Assembly (NCBI RefSeq): GCF_000525915.1
Contig: NZ_AODH01000006.1
Span: 1 to 37,977 of the forward strand
Source: Brochothrix campestris FSL F6-1037
GTDB lineage: Bacteria > Bacillota > Bacilli > Lactobacillales > Listeriaceae
Direction of reading: 5' to 3'
DNA: 37,977 nucleotides
This document shows, in pieces, positions 19,399 through 28,543 of the stretch; the stretch's first letter is position 1; each line of letters opens with the position of its first letter. Position numbers and translations under genes: made by a program. The notes below the pieces were generated by a model. The model was not told where the DNA came from. It made no database searches and saw nothing but the letters and a program-made list of their open reading frames with translations.

Positions 19399-19851
19399 TT
19401 AGAAATCAATCTCATTAATTAACGCCGCTAACGTCACGGGGTCTTGTTCATGTAACACATTTGAACGAAACTCAGCATCAATTAAACGACGCGCAATCAA
19501 ACTGAGTAATTTCAAATGTTCGGCGGCCCCTTCATTTGGAATGGTTAGAGCAAAAGCGACATGAATGGCTTTGCCATCGAGCGCCTGCCAGTCGATGGGA
19601 TGCTTAAAGCGCACTAAAAACAACCCTGGCTTGATCACGAATTCCCCTTGACTGTGGGGAATCGCTAAATGATCTTTGAACCCTGTTGTGGCCTCGGATT
19701 CTCGTTGTTGCAAACCTAATTTATAGCCCGTTTCATCGGTGACATAGCCTCGTTCATAGGCAAAGTGGGCAATGACTTGAAAAGCCTCTGCCTGCGTTGT
19801 GGCTGTTTCATCAAACAAAAGATGGGTCTCGTTAAAAATCGTTGGGTTCAT
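19399..19851 (-). CDS. PTS fructose/mannitol-family EIIA
   Basis: This 150-residue single-domain protein is a class 2 EIIA, which takes phosphate from HPr and passes it to EIIB. The active-site histidine is H66 in L-A-I-P-H-S. The usual E-x-x-x-T-G-F block (R-E-S-E-A-T-T-G-F) precedes it. AAAGGAGG nine bases before the ATG is a strong ribosome site. It lies 20 bp after the EIIBC gene and 22 bp before the mannosidase gene, in one operon. EIIA as a separate gene, with B and C fused, completes a whole permease. Confidence 0.95.
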   Translation of the reverse strand: MNPTIFNETHLLFDETATTQAEAFQVIAHFAYERGYVTDETGYKLGLQQRESEATTGFKDHLAIPHSQGEFVIKPGLFLVRFKHPIDWQALDGKAIHVAFALTIPNEGAAEHLKLLSLIARRLIDAEFRSNVLHEQDPVTLAALINEIDF

Positions 19852-19871
19852 CTGCTATTGCCTCCTTTAAA

Positions 19872-21350
19872 TTACTTACTCGTTATCGTGGTACGATTTT
19901 TACGCATGACACCAATGAGTAGCGCTGTCGTTAAAATCCCTGCACACACACATAAAATCCACGTGATAAACGGAATCGGTTGTTCCACGTAACCTACGAA
20001 TGTACCTAACGGCGAGCCAATTCCACCGAAGAACTTACAACCCGTGGCAGCCACTAATCCTCCGGCGACGGCCGAACCAGCGACATTGGCGACAATCATC
20101 CGCAAGGGATCGGCGGCGACAAACGGGATTGCGCCTTCGGTCACACCGACGATGCCCATCCCAAAAGCGGCACTGGCTGCCACTTTTTCATCTTGTGAAA
20201 ACTTCCGTTTAAATAAAATCGTCGCTAACCACACACCAAGGGGTGCAACTGAAATAGCGGCTTGCGTCGCTGTTTGTGGCACGAAATTAGTCCCATCAAC
20301 GCCGTATTTTGCCATTGTATCGGTGAACACTGCCGTCCCAAAAACGAGGGCCGTTTTATTGACGGGACCACCTAAGTCAAAGCCAATCATCGCACCACAG
20401 ACAACCCCGATAATAATCGGCGCACCGGCGTATGATTTATTAAGCGTATCGAGCCCACTGTACATCGCATCCATCCCGTGTGCTAAGGGTGAACCAATCA
20501 CATAGAGCACGATTAAGGTAATAAGACCGGTTGCGACAAAGGGAATAATCATAATCGGTACAACAGGTTGAATCAATTTTGGAAATTTGATTTTCTTCAA
20601 ACCTTTGACCATGTAGCCGACGATAAAGGCAACGAGGATGGCTCCGATAAAACCACCTCCTGCTTCTGCCCCTAAAAAGTCTGGATCATTGGCCAAATAA
20701 GCGCCAATCATTGCCGGCGCAATCGCGGGTTTATCCGCAATGGAGTTGGCAACAAAACCGGCGAACAACGGAATCATCAATTTAAAACCAATTTGGCCGA
20801 CGTAAAATAGTTTCGACATTAAAAAACCCATCTGCGTCTGCGTATCAAAGCCCCAGTTGACAATCCGTCCTAAATCATCACGTTGAAAAGCGTATAAATT
20901 GGCAATTAATAAAATCAAACCGGCGGCGACAACCATCGGCACCATGTAGGAAATTCCACTCATTAAATGCGTGAAAATTGTCGTTTTTTCAGTGTCGTTG
21001 CCAATTTGAACTTTACCCACCTTCGAGCCTTTTTTTCCGAATACCTCTGCTTCACTGAAGGCTGTTGCGATTAAACCTTTGGCATCTTCAATTGCTGGTA
21101 TTGATTTCGTTACATACAGTCGTTTACCGGTAAAGCGAATCGGATCGATTTTAATATCCGACGCCACGATAACAAGGTCTGCGGACGCAATATCGGCCGC
21201 ACTTAACACGTTTTCGGCACCAATCGCTCCATTTGTTTCAACTTTCACGTCATACCCTAATGCTTTTGCGGCTTGTTCTAACGATTCGGCGGCCATATAT
21301 GTGTGGGCAATCCCCGTTGCACAAGCCGTTACTGCGACAATCTTTTTCAT
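19872..21350 (-). CDS. PTS fructose-family EIIBC permease
   Basis: The 492-residue membrane protein has an N-terminal EIIB domain (about 1-100) with the phosphorylated C10 in V-T-A-C-A-T-G-I-A-H-T, and a EIIC domain (about 125-485) with eight to ten hydrophobic segments and the sugar-binding region G-G-P-V-N-K-T-A. GGGGGG a few bases before the ATG at 21350 chooses this start over the one seven codons upstream. Members of this subfamily next to GH38 enzymes include MngA (2-O-alpha-mannosyl-D-glycerate) and the Listeria lmo0398-0401 set. The real substrate here is therefore likely an alpha-mannoside and not fructose; the adjacent GH85 points to mannose-containing glycans. First gene of the operon, with a cre-like site just upstream. 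Confidence 0.93.
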   Translation of the reverse strand: MKKIVAVTACATGIAHTYMAAESLEQAAKALGYDVKVETNGAIGAENVLSAADIASADLVIVASDIKIDPIRFTGKRLYVTKSIPAIEDAKGLIATAFSEAEVFGKKGSKVGKVQIGNDTEKTTIFTHLMSGISYMVPMVVAAGLILLIANLYAFQRDDLGRIVNWGFDTQTQMGFLMSKLFYVGQIGFKLMIPLFAGFVANSIADKPAIAPAMIGAYLANDPDFLGAEAGGGFIGAILVAFIVGYMVKGLKKIKFPKLIQPVVPIMIIPFVATGLITLIVLYVIGSPLAHGMDAMYSGLDTLNKSYAGAPIIIGVVCGAMIGFDLGGPVNKTALVFGTAVFTDTMAKYGVDGTNFVPQTATQAAISVAPLGVWLATILFKRKFSQDEKVAASAAFGMGIVGVTEGAIPFVAADPLRMIVANVAGSAVAGGLVAATGCKFFGGIGSPLGTFVGYVEQPIPFITWILCVCAGILTTALLIGVMRKNRTTITSK

Positions 21351-21373
21351 CAAATCCCCCCAAAATTTCAATT

Positions 21374-21387
21374 TAGAAGCGCTTTCA
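21374..21387 (-). promoter_or_regulatory. cre-like CcpA operator before the mannoside operon
   Basis: The minus strand reads TGAAAGCGCTTCTA, close to the cre consensus (TGNAANCGNTNNCA). It lies 24 bp upstream of the EIIBC start and downstream of a TATATT -10-like box (about 21396-21401), so CcpA bound here would block the transcript. Catabolite repression of a secondary sugar operon is expected. Confidence 0.65.
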
Positions 21388-21419
21388 TACGCTTAATATA
21401 CTATAGATGAACGAAATTA

Positions 21420-21449
21420 ACTACTAGTCCTTAACAACTAGGTCGTAGT
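21420..21449. promoter_or_regulatory. Imperfect palindrome upstream of the PTS operon
   Basis: ACTACTAGT and ACTAGGTCGTAGT face each other across an eight-base centre, upstream of the presumed promoter. It could be the RpiR operator; the position fits an activator site. The match between arms is imperfect. Confidence 0.25.
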
Positions 21450-21504
21450 TTCAGAAGTTAGACATATGTCGGTTTTTTTATCAGCGTTCTGTTGGTTAAG
21501 TAAA

Positions 21505-21529
21505 AAAACAACTCGGAGTGAGTTGTTTT
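21505..21529 (-). terminator. Terminator of the maeK-maeR transcript
   Basis: A 10-bp perfect stem (AAAACAACTC / GAGTTGTTTT, five-base loop) is followed on the minus strand by a run of T. It lies 53 bp after the maeR stop and also shields the PTS operon. Confidence 0.8.
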
Positions 21530-21581
21530 GTATTGAATACATGCTAATCTTTCACGGCCGATAAAAGCATATGTCTCCTTA

Positions 21582-22271
21582 CTAATCACCTGGCAGCAAG
21601 TAATAGTAGCATTTATACGGGCGACCAATTTTGGTATAAATACTTTTAACTTCCAAGTGCTTTATTGACTCTAAATAATACAGATATTTACGTACAGAAA
21701 CATGTGATAAGCCCGTTAATTGAACAACTTCATGGACTCTAAACGGTTGTTCCAATTTCACTATTACGCTTGTAATTAAGTGTAATGTTTCCTTTGACAA
21801 GCCTTTTTCTAGCACCTTGCTCTGCTTTGTTAATCCCTCTTGACATGATGATTCACCTGTCAGATAATCAATCATTTTTTGGTTCAGTGTTTCCTCAAGT
21901 AGTTTTTCGGATTTTTCAAAAAAACGATTGATACTTTTTTCAAATCTGTCAAATGTGAACGGTTTAATTAAGTAATCAAGCGCACCTAACTGAAAACTCG
22001 ATTGCACACAACTTGTTTCATTAGCCGCTGTAATTAATATTACCTCTACTTTTATTAATTCATGCCGGATTATGCGTAACATATCCAATCCATTATTTTC
22101 TTTTAAATGTATATCTAGTAAAATTAGATCTACGCTTTTATCTTTAAGTAATTCGATTGCACTTTCCACATAATTTGCTGAATAGACATTTTCAAACCGA
22201 TTAATTCTTTCTAAATAATTTCTATGAATAAACTCAACCATCGGATCGTCTTCAACAATTAATACATTCAT
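21582..22271 (-). CDS. maeR: CitB/DcuR-type response regulator
   Basis: The 229-residue protein has a receiver domain (about 1-120) with the acidic pocket E7/D8/D9, phospho-acceptor D53 in L-L-D-I-H-L, T/A switch in I-T-A-A-N and K103 in I-K-P-F. The C-terminal half carries a winged HTH of the CitB group (about 165-215; V-H-E-V-V-Q-L-T-G-L-S-H-V-S-V-R-K-Y-L). Its ATG overlaps the kinase stop by four bases (ATGA), so the two are translationally coupled. With maeP and maeE divergent next door, it is the malate-responsive activator in the arrangement known from Lactobacillus casei. Confidence 0.93.
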   Translation of the reverse strand: MNVLIVEDDPMVEFIHRNYLERINRFENVYSANYVESAIELLKDKSVDLILLDIHLKENNGLDMLRIIRHELIKVEVILITAANETSCVQSSFQLGALDYLIKPFTFDRFEKSINRFFEKSEKLLEETLNQKMIDYLTGESSCQEGLTKQSKVLEKGLSKETLHLITSVIVKLEQPFRVHEVVQLTGLSHVSVRKYLYYLESIKHLEVKSIYTKIGRPYKCYYYLLPGD

Positions 22272-23807
22272 AATAAGTCTCCTTCATATTTAATTTTAAA
22301 AATGAAAATCATCTCTGTTGGCTTTTTATCAATAAAAAAACTACCTTCTGTCGCCTTTAGTAGCTCCTTAAAATAATTTCCTTTAAAGATGCTGATTATT
22401 TTTTGACATTCTTCTTTATTTCGCTTTGTTTTATATTTTGAAATTAATTGTTCCTTTTCACAAGAAATGATTACCGCTAATTCTTGTGGACCTTGCTCTT
22501 CAATAAAAACATGGTGTATGTAGCGATATAAATTAACAATAGCAATTGTTTTTTCATAGTTTAAATTATTTGGCAGTTCAGAAGCTACCTCTATCTGTAA
22601 ACTAATATTATAATTCGAAAAAGTCTCCCTTTCTCCTACTAAAAAACCTGCAATCATCGGGTTTTTCACCAAGATAGAAATGCTATTGGTAAACATTTCT
22701 TCGGGCGCTAAAATATCATTGAGATATATTTTCAACTGGATATATGCCTCTAAATCAACCAAACCATAAATGACATGTAGTTTGTTCATAAATTCATGTG
22801 ATTTATTTTGTAATGTCGATGCATACGAGGTTGTATTCTCCAATTGATCCATAACTAATAGTGATGCAGTTGCATTTCGCAAAAAAAACGATAAAGCCCA
22901 CTGTTTTTTTTCTAACTACTATCGGTGCAATCGAAATAAGATAATCTTGTCCATTTTGACGATACAGCTGTTCGTCCTTCTTCTTAAAATCATAATGATC
23001 ATTATCCTGTATTAAGACATCAATACCTTTTCCTTCAAGCAAAGAGAACTCTCCACCCAATTGGACATACAAAGTTTTTGCTGCCGTATTTGCTAAGGTA
23101 ATTATCCGTTGATTATCTGTTACCAAAATCACATCTTTTGTCTCGTTAAGCATCGCATTTCTTTCTTCTAACAACCTAGTTATTTCTTTAGGTTCTAGAT
23201 TGAGTAATTGACGTTTCAAGTAATATGCAACTAGAGATGAACCCATTAAAGCTATCAAAATACTAATCGTAAGTGAACATGCATATTCCTCACTTGCATG
23301 TTCAACTAACGCTTCTAAATTCGGTAACTTTATTCCAATTGCAACGACACCAATTTGTTCTGATCCTGAAAATATTGGAACAAATCCTCGAAGCGACTGA
23401 CCTAACGTACCATTGCTAATGGATATTTGTTCTTTCCCTAAAAGCGCTTCTTTCTCATCACCACCTTCAAATCGTTGCCCAATTTCATTTGTATTCGGAT
23501 GAGTGAGACGAATACCATCCATGTTCATAATAACAACAAAATCCAACCCATGTATTTCTGCTATTTTGTTTGTATACTGCTCCAATGCTACCGACGATTT
23601 ATTCGATTGCAATGCACGTTTAATGCTATCTTCTATTGCTAATTGTTTGCCTATTCCCAGTAACAACTTTTCCTCTTCCTTTTTTATCTGCTTTTTATTC
23701 TCGTGAATAATCAATCCATAAACGACCGTATTTGATACGATTAATACTGCAATGAAAATAACAGATAATAGTAACCATAAACTGATACCCTTCTTCATAA
23801 ATTTCAT
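22268..23807 (-). CDS. maeK: CitA/DcuS-type malate sensor, +1 indel, degenerate ATPase domain
   Basis: The corrected protein is about 512 residues: TM1 (about 9-33), an extracytoplasmic Cache/PASC sensor (34-175; M-D-G-I-R-L-T-H-P carries the ligand-binding R-x-x-H), TM2 (about 178-197), a cytoplasmic PAS (215-308) and a SPOB-like dimerisation helix with the phospho-acceptor His in N-K-S-H-E-F-M-N-K-L-H. The frame breaks at a T8 run (minus strand; 22881-22888); seven T restore it. Beyond that the frame is clean, but the ATP-binding domain is short and lacks the N-box (N-L-Y-R-Y-I-H-H where N-L-I-D-N-A is expected), the D-x-G-x-G box and the G2 glycines. Either it is a pseudokinase or it works differently from DcuS. 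The next start (maeR) overlaps its stop. Confidence 0.85.
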
Positions 23808-24098
23808 TAGAAAGTCACTCTCCTCCTCTCATTAAAAATAAACTTACTTTTTCCGCACTCCTCTTAAATCTTATATCTGTGGTACTAAGTTAGCTTCACT
23901 CTACTCCATTTTACACTATGATTAAATGTTTATTCAGTTTTTTAATCCAAAGAACTAGTCATAAGGACACATTTGAGTCATTGCGTTTTTAGTTTAACAT
24001 CCATATGAATGCTTCTTGTTTTTCATTTTTTATCTCAACAGCTAACTTTTTCTGTCTTTTAAAGTAAGTTGTGGTTTGAATTTCTTGCCGAAGGTCAT

Positions 24099-24134
24099 TT
24101 AAACTAATTAAACTACTTAAATTAGTTTAATTAA
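24099..24134. promoter_or_regulatory. Four tandem 9-bp repeats, probable MaeR operator
   Basis: The stretch divides into four 9-mers: TTAAACTAA, TTAAACTAC, TTAAATTAG, TTTAATTAA. The first and third/fourth also form an inverted repeat with 11-bp perfect arms (24099-24109 and 24120-24130). It lies just upstream of the maeP -10. Response regulators of the CitB group bind short A/T-rich direct repeats in divergent transport/sensor intergenic regions, so this is the best operator candidate. Confidence 0.6.
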
Positions 24135-24146
24135 CTTCATTATTTT

Positions 24147-24152
24147 TATACA
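24147..24152 (+). promoter_or_regulatory. Probable -10 of maeP
   Basis: TATACA lies 43 bp before the maeP ATG and directly downstream of the 9-bp repeats. No good -35 is present at the right distance, which fits a promoter that needs an activator. Confidence 0.45.
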
Positions 24153-24194
24153 TGCCTCTAAACTAAACGTATAAGAAAGATAGGAGGCTACATA

Positions 24195-25523
24195 ATGAAA
24201 AATAACAAACTAGTCACAACATCCGATACAAAAAGTCATTTTATTGGAAGATGGATGGAAATACGGATTGGTTATACTCCACTACCTGTCTACATTGTTT
24301 TAGCAACTATTATAATGATTACGGCATTCTTACAACAATTACCAGTAAACATGCTCGGTGGCTTTGCCGTTATCTTAACGATGGGATGGTTACTAGGTAC
24401 AATCGGTGCAAATCTTCCTGTACTAAAACACTTTGGTGGCCCAGCTATTTTATCTTTACTTTTACCTTCGATATTAGTTTTTTTCAACTTAATTAATCAA
24501 AACGTGTTGGATTCGGCCAATATTTTAATGAAAGAAGCTAATTTTTTATATTTCTATATTGCATGTTTAGTTTGCGGAAGTATCCTTGGAATGAATCGTA
24601 AAATACTTGTCCAAGGGCTAATGAGAATGATTGTACCCATGATGGCTGGGATGATTTGTGCAATGGGAGTAGGAACCGCTGTCGGTGTTCTTTTGGGGTT
24701 AGATTGGAAGCATACTCTTTTCTTCATTGTCACTCCAGTACTAGCAGGAGGTATTGGTGAAGGAATTCTTCCTTTATCTTTAGGATACAGCGCTATCGTC
24801 GGTACTGGTAGTGAACAACTCGTAGCTCAACTTATACCAGCAACAATTATTGGTAATTTTTTTGCCATTATGTGCGCTGCTCTTTTATCGCGATTCGGTG
24901 AAAAACATCCTAAATATTCAGGTAATGGGCAACTTGTAAAGACTTCAAATGTAGACGATATGGCGGATTCACTCGATGAAGACAAGCGGCCTCTCGATAT
25001 AAAATTAATGGGTGCTGGTGTTCTTGTTGCCTGTACACTTTTTATAACAGGTAGCTTATTACAGCATTTGACAGGCTTTCCTGGTCCAGTTTTAATGATT
25101 CTGGTTGCTGCCTTTTGTAAATATATCAACATTGTGCCAAAAGAAACACAATTAGGGTCAAAACAATTATATAAGTTCATTTCAGGAAATTTCACTTTTC
25201 CGTTAATGGTTGGTTTAGGTTTATTGTATATACCATTAAAAGATGTTGTTGGCGCATTGTCTTGGCAGTATTTCATTGTGGTTATCAGCGTGGTTTTCAC
25301 AGTAATCGCTACCGGGTTCATCGTTTCACGTTTTATGAATATGTATCAGGTCGAAGCCGCAATTGTTTCTGCCTGTCAAAGCGGGATGGGGGGAACTGGT
25401 GACGTTGCGATTTTAAGCGCGACGAATCGTATGAATCTAATGCCCTTTGCCCAAGTTGCTACACGCTTAGGAGGTGCTATAACAGTAATTATCATGACTG
25501 CTCTTTTAAAAATATTCTTTTAA
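24195..25523 (+). CDS. maeP: 2-hydroxycarboxylate (malate) transporter, 2HCT family
   Basis: The 442-residue membrane protein belongs to the CitS/CitP/MaeP family, which moves malate or citrate with H+/Na+ or in exchange with lactate. Both family G-G-x-G re-entrant loops are present: G-G-I-G-E-G at 185-190 and G-G-T-G-D at 399-403, followed by the conserved R424 that in CitP (R425) binds the substrate carboxylate. About eleven hydrophobic segments are visible. GGAGG before the ATG is a strong ribosome site. It is followed after 45 bp by malic enzyme in the same direction, so the pair imports malate and converts it to pyruvate. Substrate choice within the family (malate versus citrate) rests on the neighbour. 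Confidence 0.93.
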   Translation: MKNNKLVTTSDTKSHFIGRWMEIRIGYTPLPVYIVLATIIMITAFLQQLPVNMLGGFAVILTMGWLLGTIGANLPVLKHFGGPAILSLLLPSILVFFNLINQNVLDSANILMKEANFLYFYIACLVCGSILGMNRKILVQGLMRMIVPMMAGMICAMGVGTAVGVLLGLDWKHTLFFIVTPVLAGGIGEGILPLSLGYSAIVGTGSEQLVAQLIPATIIGNFFAIMCAALLSRFGEKHPKYSGNGQLVKTSNVDDMADSLDEDKRPLDIKLMGAGVLVACTLFITGSLLQHLTGFPGPVLMILVAAFCKYINIVPKETQLGSKQLYKFISGNFTFPLMVGLGLLYIPLKDVVGALSWQYFIVVISVVFTVIATGFIVSRFMNMYQVEAAIVSACQSGMGGTGDVAILSATNRMNLMPFAQVATRLGGAITVIIMTALLKIFF

Positions 25524-25568
25524 GTAGACTTAATAAAAAAAAAATACTATCACATTGGAGGAATAAAA

Positions 25569-26726
25569 ATGATGAAAAATGTTACAGATTTAGCAATTGA
25601 GCAAGCCCGACTAAATGGCGGAAAAATAGCCACGGTATCTAAAGTAAACATCAATACACGCCATGATTTGAGTGTTGCATACACGCCTGGTGTAGCTGCC
25701 GTTTCTTCACTTATTGCAGCGGACAAACGTCTAGCTCGTGAACTCACCATTAAGAAAAACACAGTTGCTGTCATTAGCGATGGTTCTGCGGTATTAGGTT
25801 TAGGCAATATCGGAGCTGAAGCATCACTCCCTGTTATGGAAGGTAAAGCCGCTTTGTTTAAACGTTTCGCTAACGTTGATTCTGTGCCAATTGTTTTAGA
25901 TACACAGAACACTGAGGAAATCATTCGTATTTGCAAGGCTATTTCACCTACCTTTGGAGGGATTAATTTAGAAGATATTAGCGCACCGAGATGCTTTGAA
26001 ATCGAAAAACGTTTGATAGCTGAATGTGACATTCCCGTCTTTCATGATGATCAACATGGCACCGCAATTGTCGTTTTAGCAGCGGTTTATAACAGCCTCA
26101 AACTCATTAACACTAACTTAGCTGATGTGAAAATTGTGATAAACGGAGGTGGATCTGCTGGTTTATCTATTGCTAAAAAGTTCCTGGCAGCTGGTGCTGA
26201 AAATATTATAGTAGTCGATAAATCAGGCATTATAAGTGAAAGTGACGTTGCCTCTTTGGCTCCTCATCATCTTGAGATTGCAAAAGTAACAAATAAAAGC
26301 AATCTTTGTGGTACACTCGAAGATGCCTTAATAGATGCAAATATTTTTATAGGCGTCTCTGCTCCTGGTGCTCTTCATAAAGAATGGATTAAGAAAATGG
26401 CTGATAAACCAATCATTTTCGCTATGGCTAATCCCGTTCCTGAAATTTTCCCTGATGAGGCACTGGAAGCTGGTGCCTATATAGTCGGTACAGGCCGCAG
26501 TGATTTTCCTAATCAAATCAATAATGTCCTAGCTTTCCCGGGTATTTTTCGAGGCGCCTTGGATGCTAAAGCAACTAAAATAACCGAAAAAATGCAACTT
26601 GCTGCTGCAGCAGGTATCGCTAGTTTAGTCCCGGAAAACGAGCTGAGTCCCACTAACATTATTCCTGATGTGTTTCAAGAAGGGGTCGCTAGAGTGGTTG
26701 CTAAGGCTGTGATAGCTTCTTTTTAA
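25569..26726 (+). CDS. maeE: Malic enzyme (malate to pyruvate plus CO2)
   Basis: The 385-residue protein is of the short bacterial malic-enzyme type. It has the N-terminal S-V-A-Y-T-P-G-V, the metal/substrate residues in N-L-E-D-I and the F-H-D-D-Q-H-G-T-A motif, and a Rossmann fold with G-G-G-S-A-G-L-S-I-A (about 196-205) for NAD(P). The first ATG follows GGAGG at seven bases. It is the downstream member of a maeP-maeE operon and ends near the bidirectional terminator at 26826. There is no sign of citrate lyase genes nearby, which supports malate over citrate as the growth substrate of the cluster. Confidence 0.95.
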   Translation: MMKNVTDLAIEQARLNGGKIATVSKVNINTRHDLSVAYTPGVAAVSSLIAADKRLARELTIKKNTVAVISDGSAVLGLGNIGAEASLPVMEGKAALFKRFANVDSVPIVLDTQNTEEIIRICKAISPTFGGINLEDISAPRCFEIEKRLIAECDIPVFHDDQHGTAIVVLAAVYNSLKLINTNLADVKIVINGGGSAGLSIAKKFLAAGAENIIVVDKSGIISESDVASLAPHHLEIAKVTNKSNLCGTLEDALIDANIFIGVSAPGALHKEWIKKMADKPIIFAMANPVPEIFPDEALEAGAYIVGTGRSDFPNQINNVLAFPGIFRGALDAKATKITEKMQLAAAAGIASLVPENELSPTNIIPDVFQEGVARVVAKAVIASF

Positions 26727-26825
26727 CTAAAAGAATTGAATGCTTGTTCTGATAGTGAAAATGTAACTTAACACGAATGATAAACGGGCAGGCTATTAAT
26801 CTTGCCTTTTCAATAGGACATAAAA

Positions 26826-26855
26826 AAAACCGTCACTCCTCAGAGTGACGGTTTT
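26826..26855. terminator. Bidirectional terminator between maeE and guaA
   Basis: A 12-bp perfect stem (AAAACCGTCACT / AGTGACGGTTTT, loop CCTCAG) has T runs on both strands. It separates the convergent maeE and guaA genes. Confidence 0.9.
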
Positions 26856-26879
26856 CCTTTGACTATTGATAAAGTGAGC

Positions 26880-28415
26880 TTATTCCCACTCAATTGTTGC
26901 TGGTGGTTTAGACGTAATGTCGTACGCGACACGGTTAACGTGAGCCACTTCATTGACGATACGTTGTGAGATAACTTCAAGCACTTCGTAAGGAATACGC
27001 GCCCAGTCACCTGTCATACCATCGATTGAAGTAACGGCACGAACAACCACTGTGTGATCATACGTACGTTCGTCACCCATTACCCCAACGCTTAACACGT
27101 TTGGTAAACAAGTGAAGTATTGCCAGATGTCACGGTCAAGGCCGGCTTTAGCAATTTCGTAACGTAAAATCGCATCTGATTCACGCACGATTTCAAGTTT
27201 ATCTTCGGTTACTTCACCAAGTACACGAATACCTAAACCAGGACCAGGGAACGGTTGACGCCAAACAAGTTTTTCAGGCATACCTAATTCGATCCCTAAC
27301 GCACGCACTTCGTCTTTAAATAAAGTGTTTAATGGTTCGATTAATTCGAATTGCATGTCTTCTGGTAAACCACCCACGTTATGGTGTGATTTAATTGTTT
27401 GCGCCGTTGCTGTCCCTGATTCAATGACGTCAGTATATAACGTCCCTTGAGCTAAGAAGTCAACGCCATCTAACTTAGTCGCTTCATCATCAAACACGTA
27501 GATGAATTCGTTACCAATGATTTTACGTTTTTTCTCTGGATCAGACACGCCCGCTAATTTACTCATAAAGCGTTCTTTTGCATCTACTTTGATGATGTTC
27601 ATGTTAAAGTCACCGTATAATGTTTCCATTACTTGCGTGCCTTCATCTTTACGTAACAAGCCATGATCAACAAAGATACAGGTTAATTGATCGCCAATTG
27701 CACGGTGAATTAACACACCAACAACTGATGAATCAACCCCACCACTTAACGCAAGTAAGACTTTTTTGTCGCCTACTTTTTCGCGGATAGCCGCCACTTG
27801 TGCGTCAACAAAGTTTTCCATTGTCCAATCGCCTTTACAGCCACAAATATCAATCGCAAATTGACGTAACAATTCATTACCATAAACAGAATGACGTACT
27901 TCTGGATGGAATTGCACCGCATAAATGCGACGTGCTTCGTCAGCAATTGCAGTAATTGGGCATGATGGGCTTGTTGCTGTAATCGCAAAGCCAGCTGGGG
28001 CTTCAACAACTTTATCGCCATGACTCATCCAAACCACTTGGTCGTTTGGTGTGCCATTGAATAATGGGGCATTATCAATCACGTTGATTGATGCTTTACC
28101 ATATTCACGGTTTGTTGCGCCTTCAACACGGCCACCGAAGTGTGTACTTAACAATTGCATACCGTAACAAATACCTAAAACAGGGATACCCATGTCGAAG
28201 AGACGTTCATCACAACGGAAGGCATCTTCATCATACACACTGTTTGGTCCACCAGATAAAATAATACCTGTTGGGTTCAAGGCTTTCATTTCTTCTAATG
28301 TAATTGTGTGTTCATGTAATTCACTGTATACACCAAATTCACGAATACGACGTGTAATCAATTGATTATATTGGCTACCAAAGTCTAAGACAATGATTTT
28401 TTCTACATCTTGCAT
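26880..28415 (-). CDS. guaA: GMP synthase (glutamine-hydrolysing)
   Basis: GuaA converts XMP to GMP using glutamine and ATP. The 511-residue protein has an N-terminal class I glutaminase ([11 protein letters not shown], nucleophile C83 in G-I-C-Y-G-M-Q, H/E in Q-F-H-P-E-V), the ATP pyrophosphatase P-loop L-S-G-G-V-D-S-S, and the C-terminal dimerisation domain ending K-P-P-A-T-I-E-W-E. The ATG at 28415 gives the usual length; an in-frame ATG twelve codons upstream is open but adds atypical residues. A good promoter lies at 28480-28508. No purine riboswitch fold was recognised in the short leader. Confidence 0.97.
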   Translation of the reverse strand: MQDVEKIIVLDFGSQYNQLITRRIREFGVYSELHEHTITLEEMKALNPTGIILSGGPNSVYDEDAFRCDERLFDMGIPVLGICYGMQLLSTHFGGRVEGATNREYGKASINVIDNAPLFNGTPNDQVVWMSHGDKVVEAPAGFAITATSPSCPITAIADEARRIYAVQFHPEVRHSVYGNELLRQFAIDICGCKGDWTMENFVDAQVAAIREKVGDKKVLLALSGGVDSSVVGVLIHRAIGDQLTCIFVDHGLLRKDEGTQVMETLYGDFNMNIIKVDAKERFMSKLAGVSDPEKKRKIIGNEFIYVFDDEATKLDGVDFLAQGTLYTDVIESGTATAQTIKSHHNVGGLPEDMQFELIEPLNTLFKDEVRALGIELGMPEKLVWRQPFPGPGLGIRVLGEVTEDKLEIVRESDAILRYEIAKAGLDRDIWQYFTCLPNVLSVGVMGDERTYDHTVVVRAVTSIDGMTGDWARIPYEVLEVISQRIVNEVAHVNRVAYDITSKPPATIEWE

Positions 28416-28479
28416 CGGTTTAATACTTCCCAAAAATGTCACCCCACTCAAATATTTAGCTCTAGGCTATATCTTACTT

Positions 28480-28508
28480 ATGATAACGAAAAAACACGTG
28501 TCAGTCAA
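28480..28508 (-). promoter_or_regulatory. Sigma-A promoter of guaA
   Basis: On the minus strand TTGACT (28503-28508) and TATCAT (28480-28485) are spaced by exactly 17 bp, about 65 bp before the guaA start. Confidence 0.8.
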
Positions 28509-28543
28509 GATAATTAGTCGAAAAAAGACCGCTTTTTTACGCT

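Larger units (their letters stand above)
23808..24194. other. Divergent maeK / maeP intergenic region
   Basis: No gene is supported in these 387 bases. A GGAGGAG on the minus strand lies 12 bases before the maeK ATG. A-T rich sequence with the repeat array at 24099-24134 and the maeP promoter fill the right third. The part from 23900 to 24090 shows nothing I recognise. Confidence 0.6.

Noticed and set aside
20044-20505. Long plus-strand frame of 153 codons inside the PTS gene
   Set aside because: It is a shadow of the GC-richer EIIC coding sequence, low-complexity in composition and without a ribosome site.
24827-25321. Minus-strand frame of 164 codons opposite maeP
   Set aside because: Antisense shadow of a membrane protein gene.
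25550-26032. Minus-strand frame of 160 codons opposite maeE
   Set aside because: Antisense shadow of a well-supported gene; no ribosome site and no recognisable domain.
28416-28543. Purine riboswitch before guaA
   Set aside because: The leader is about 65 bases after a good promoter, too short, and the conserved purine aptamer core was not seen.
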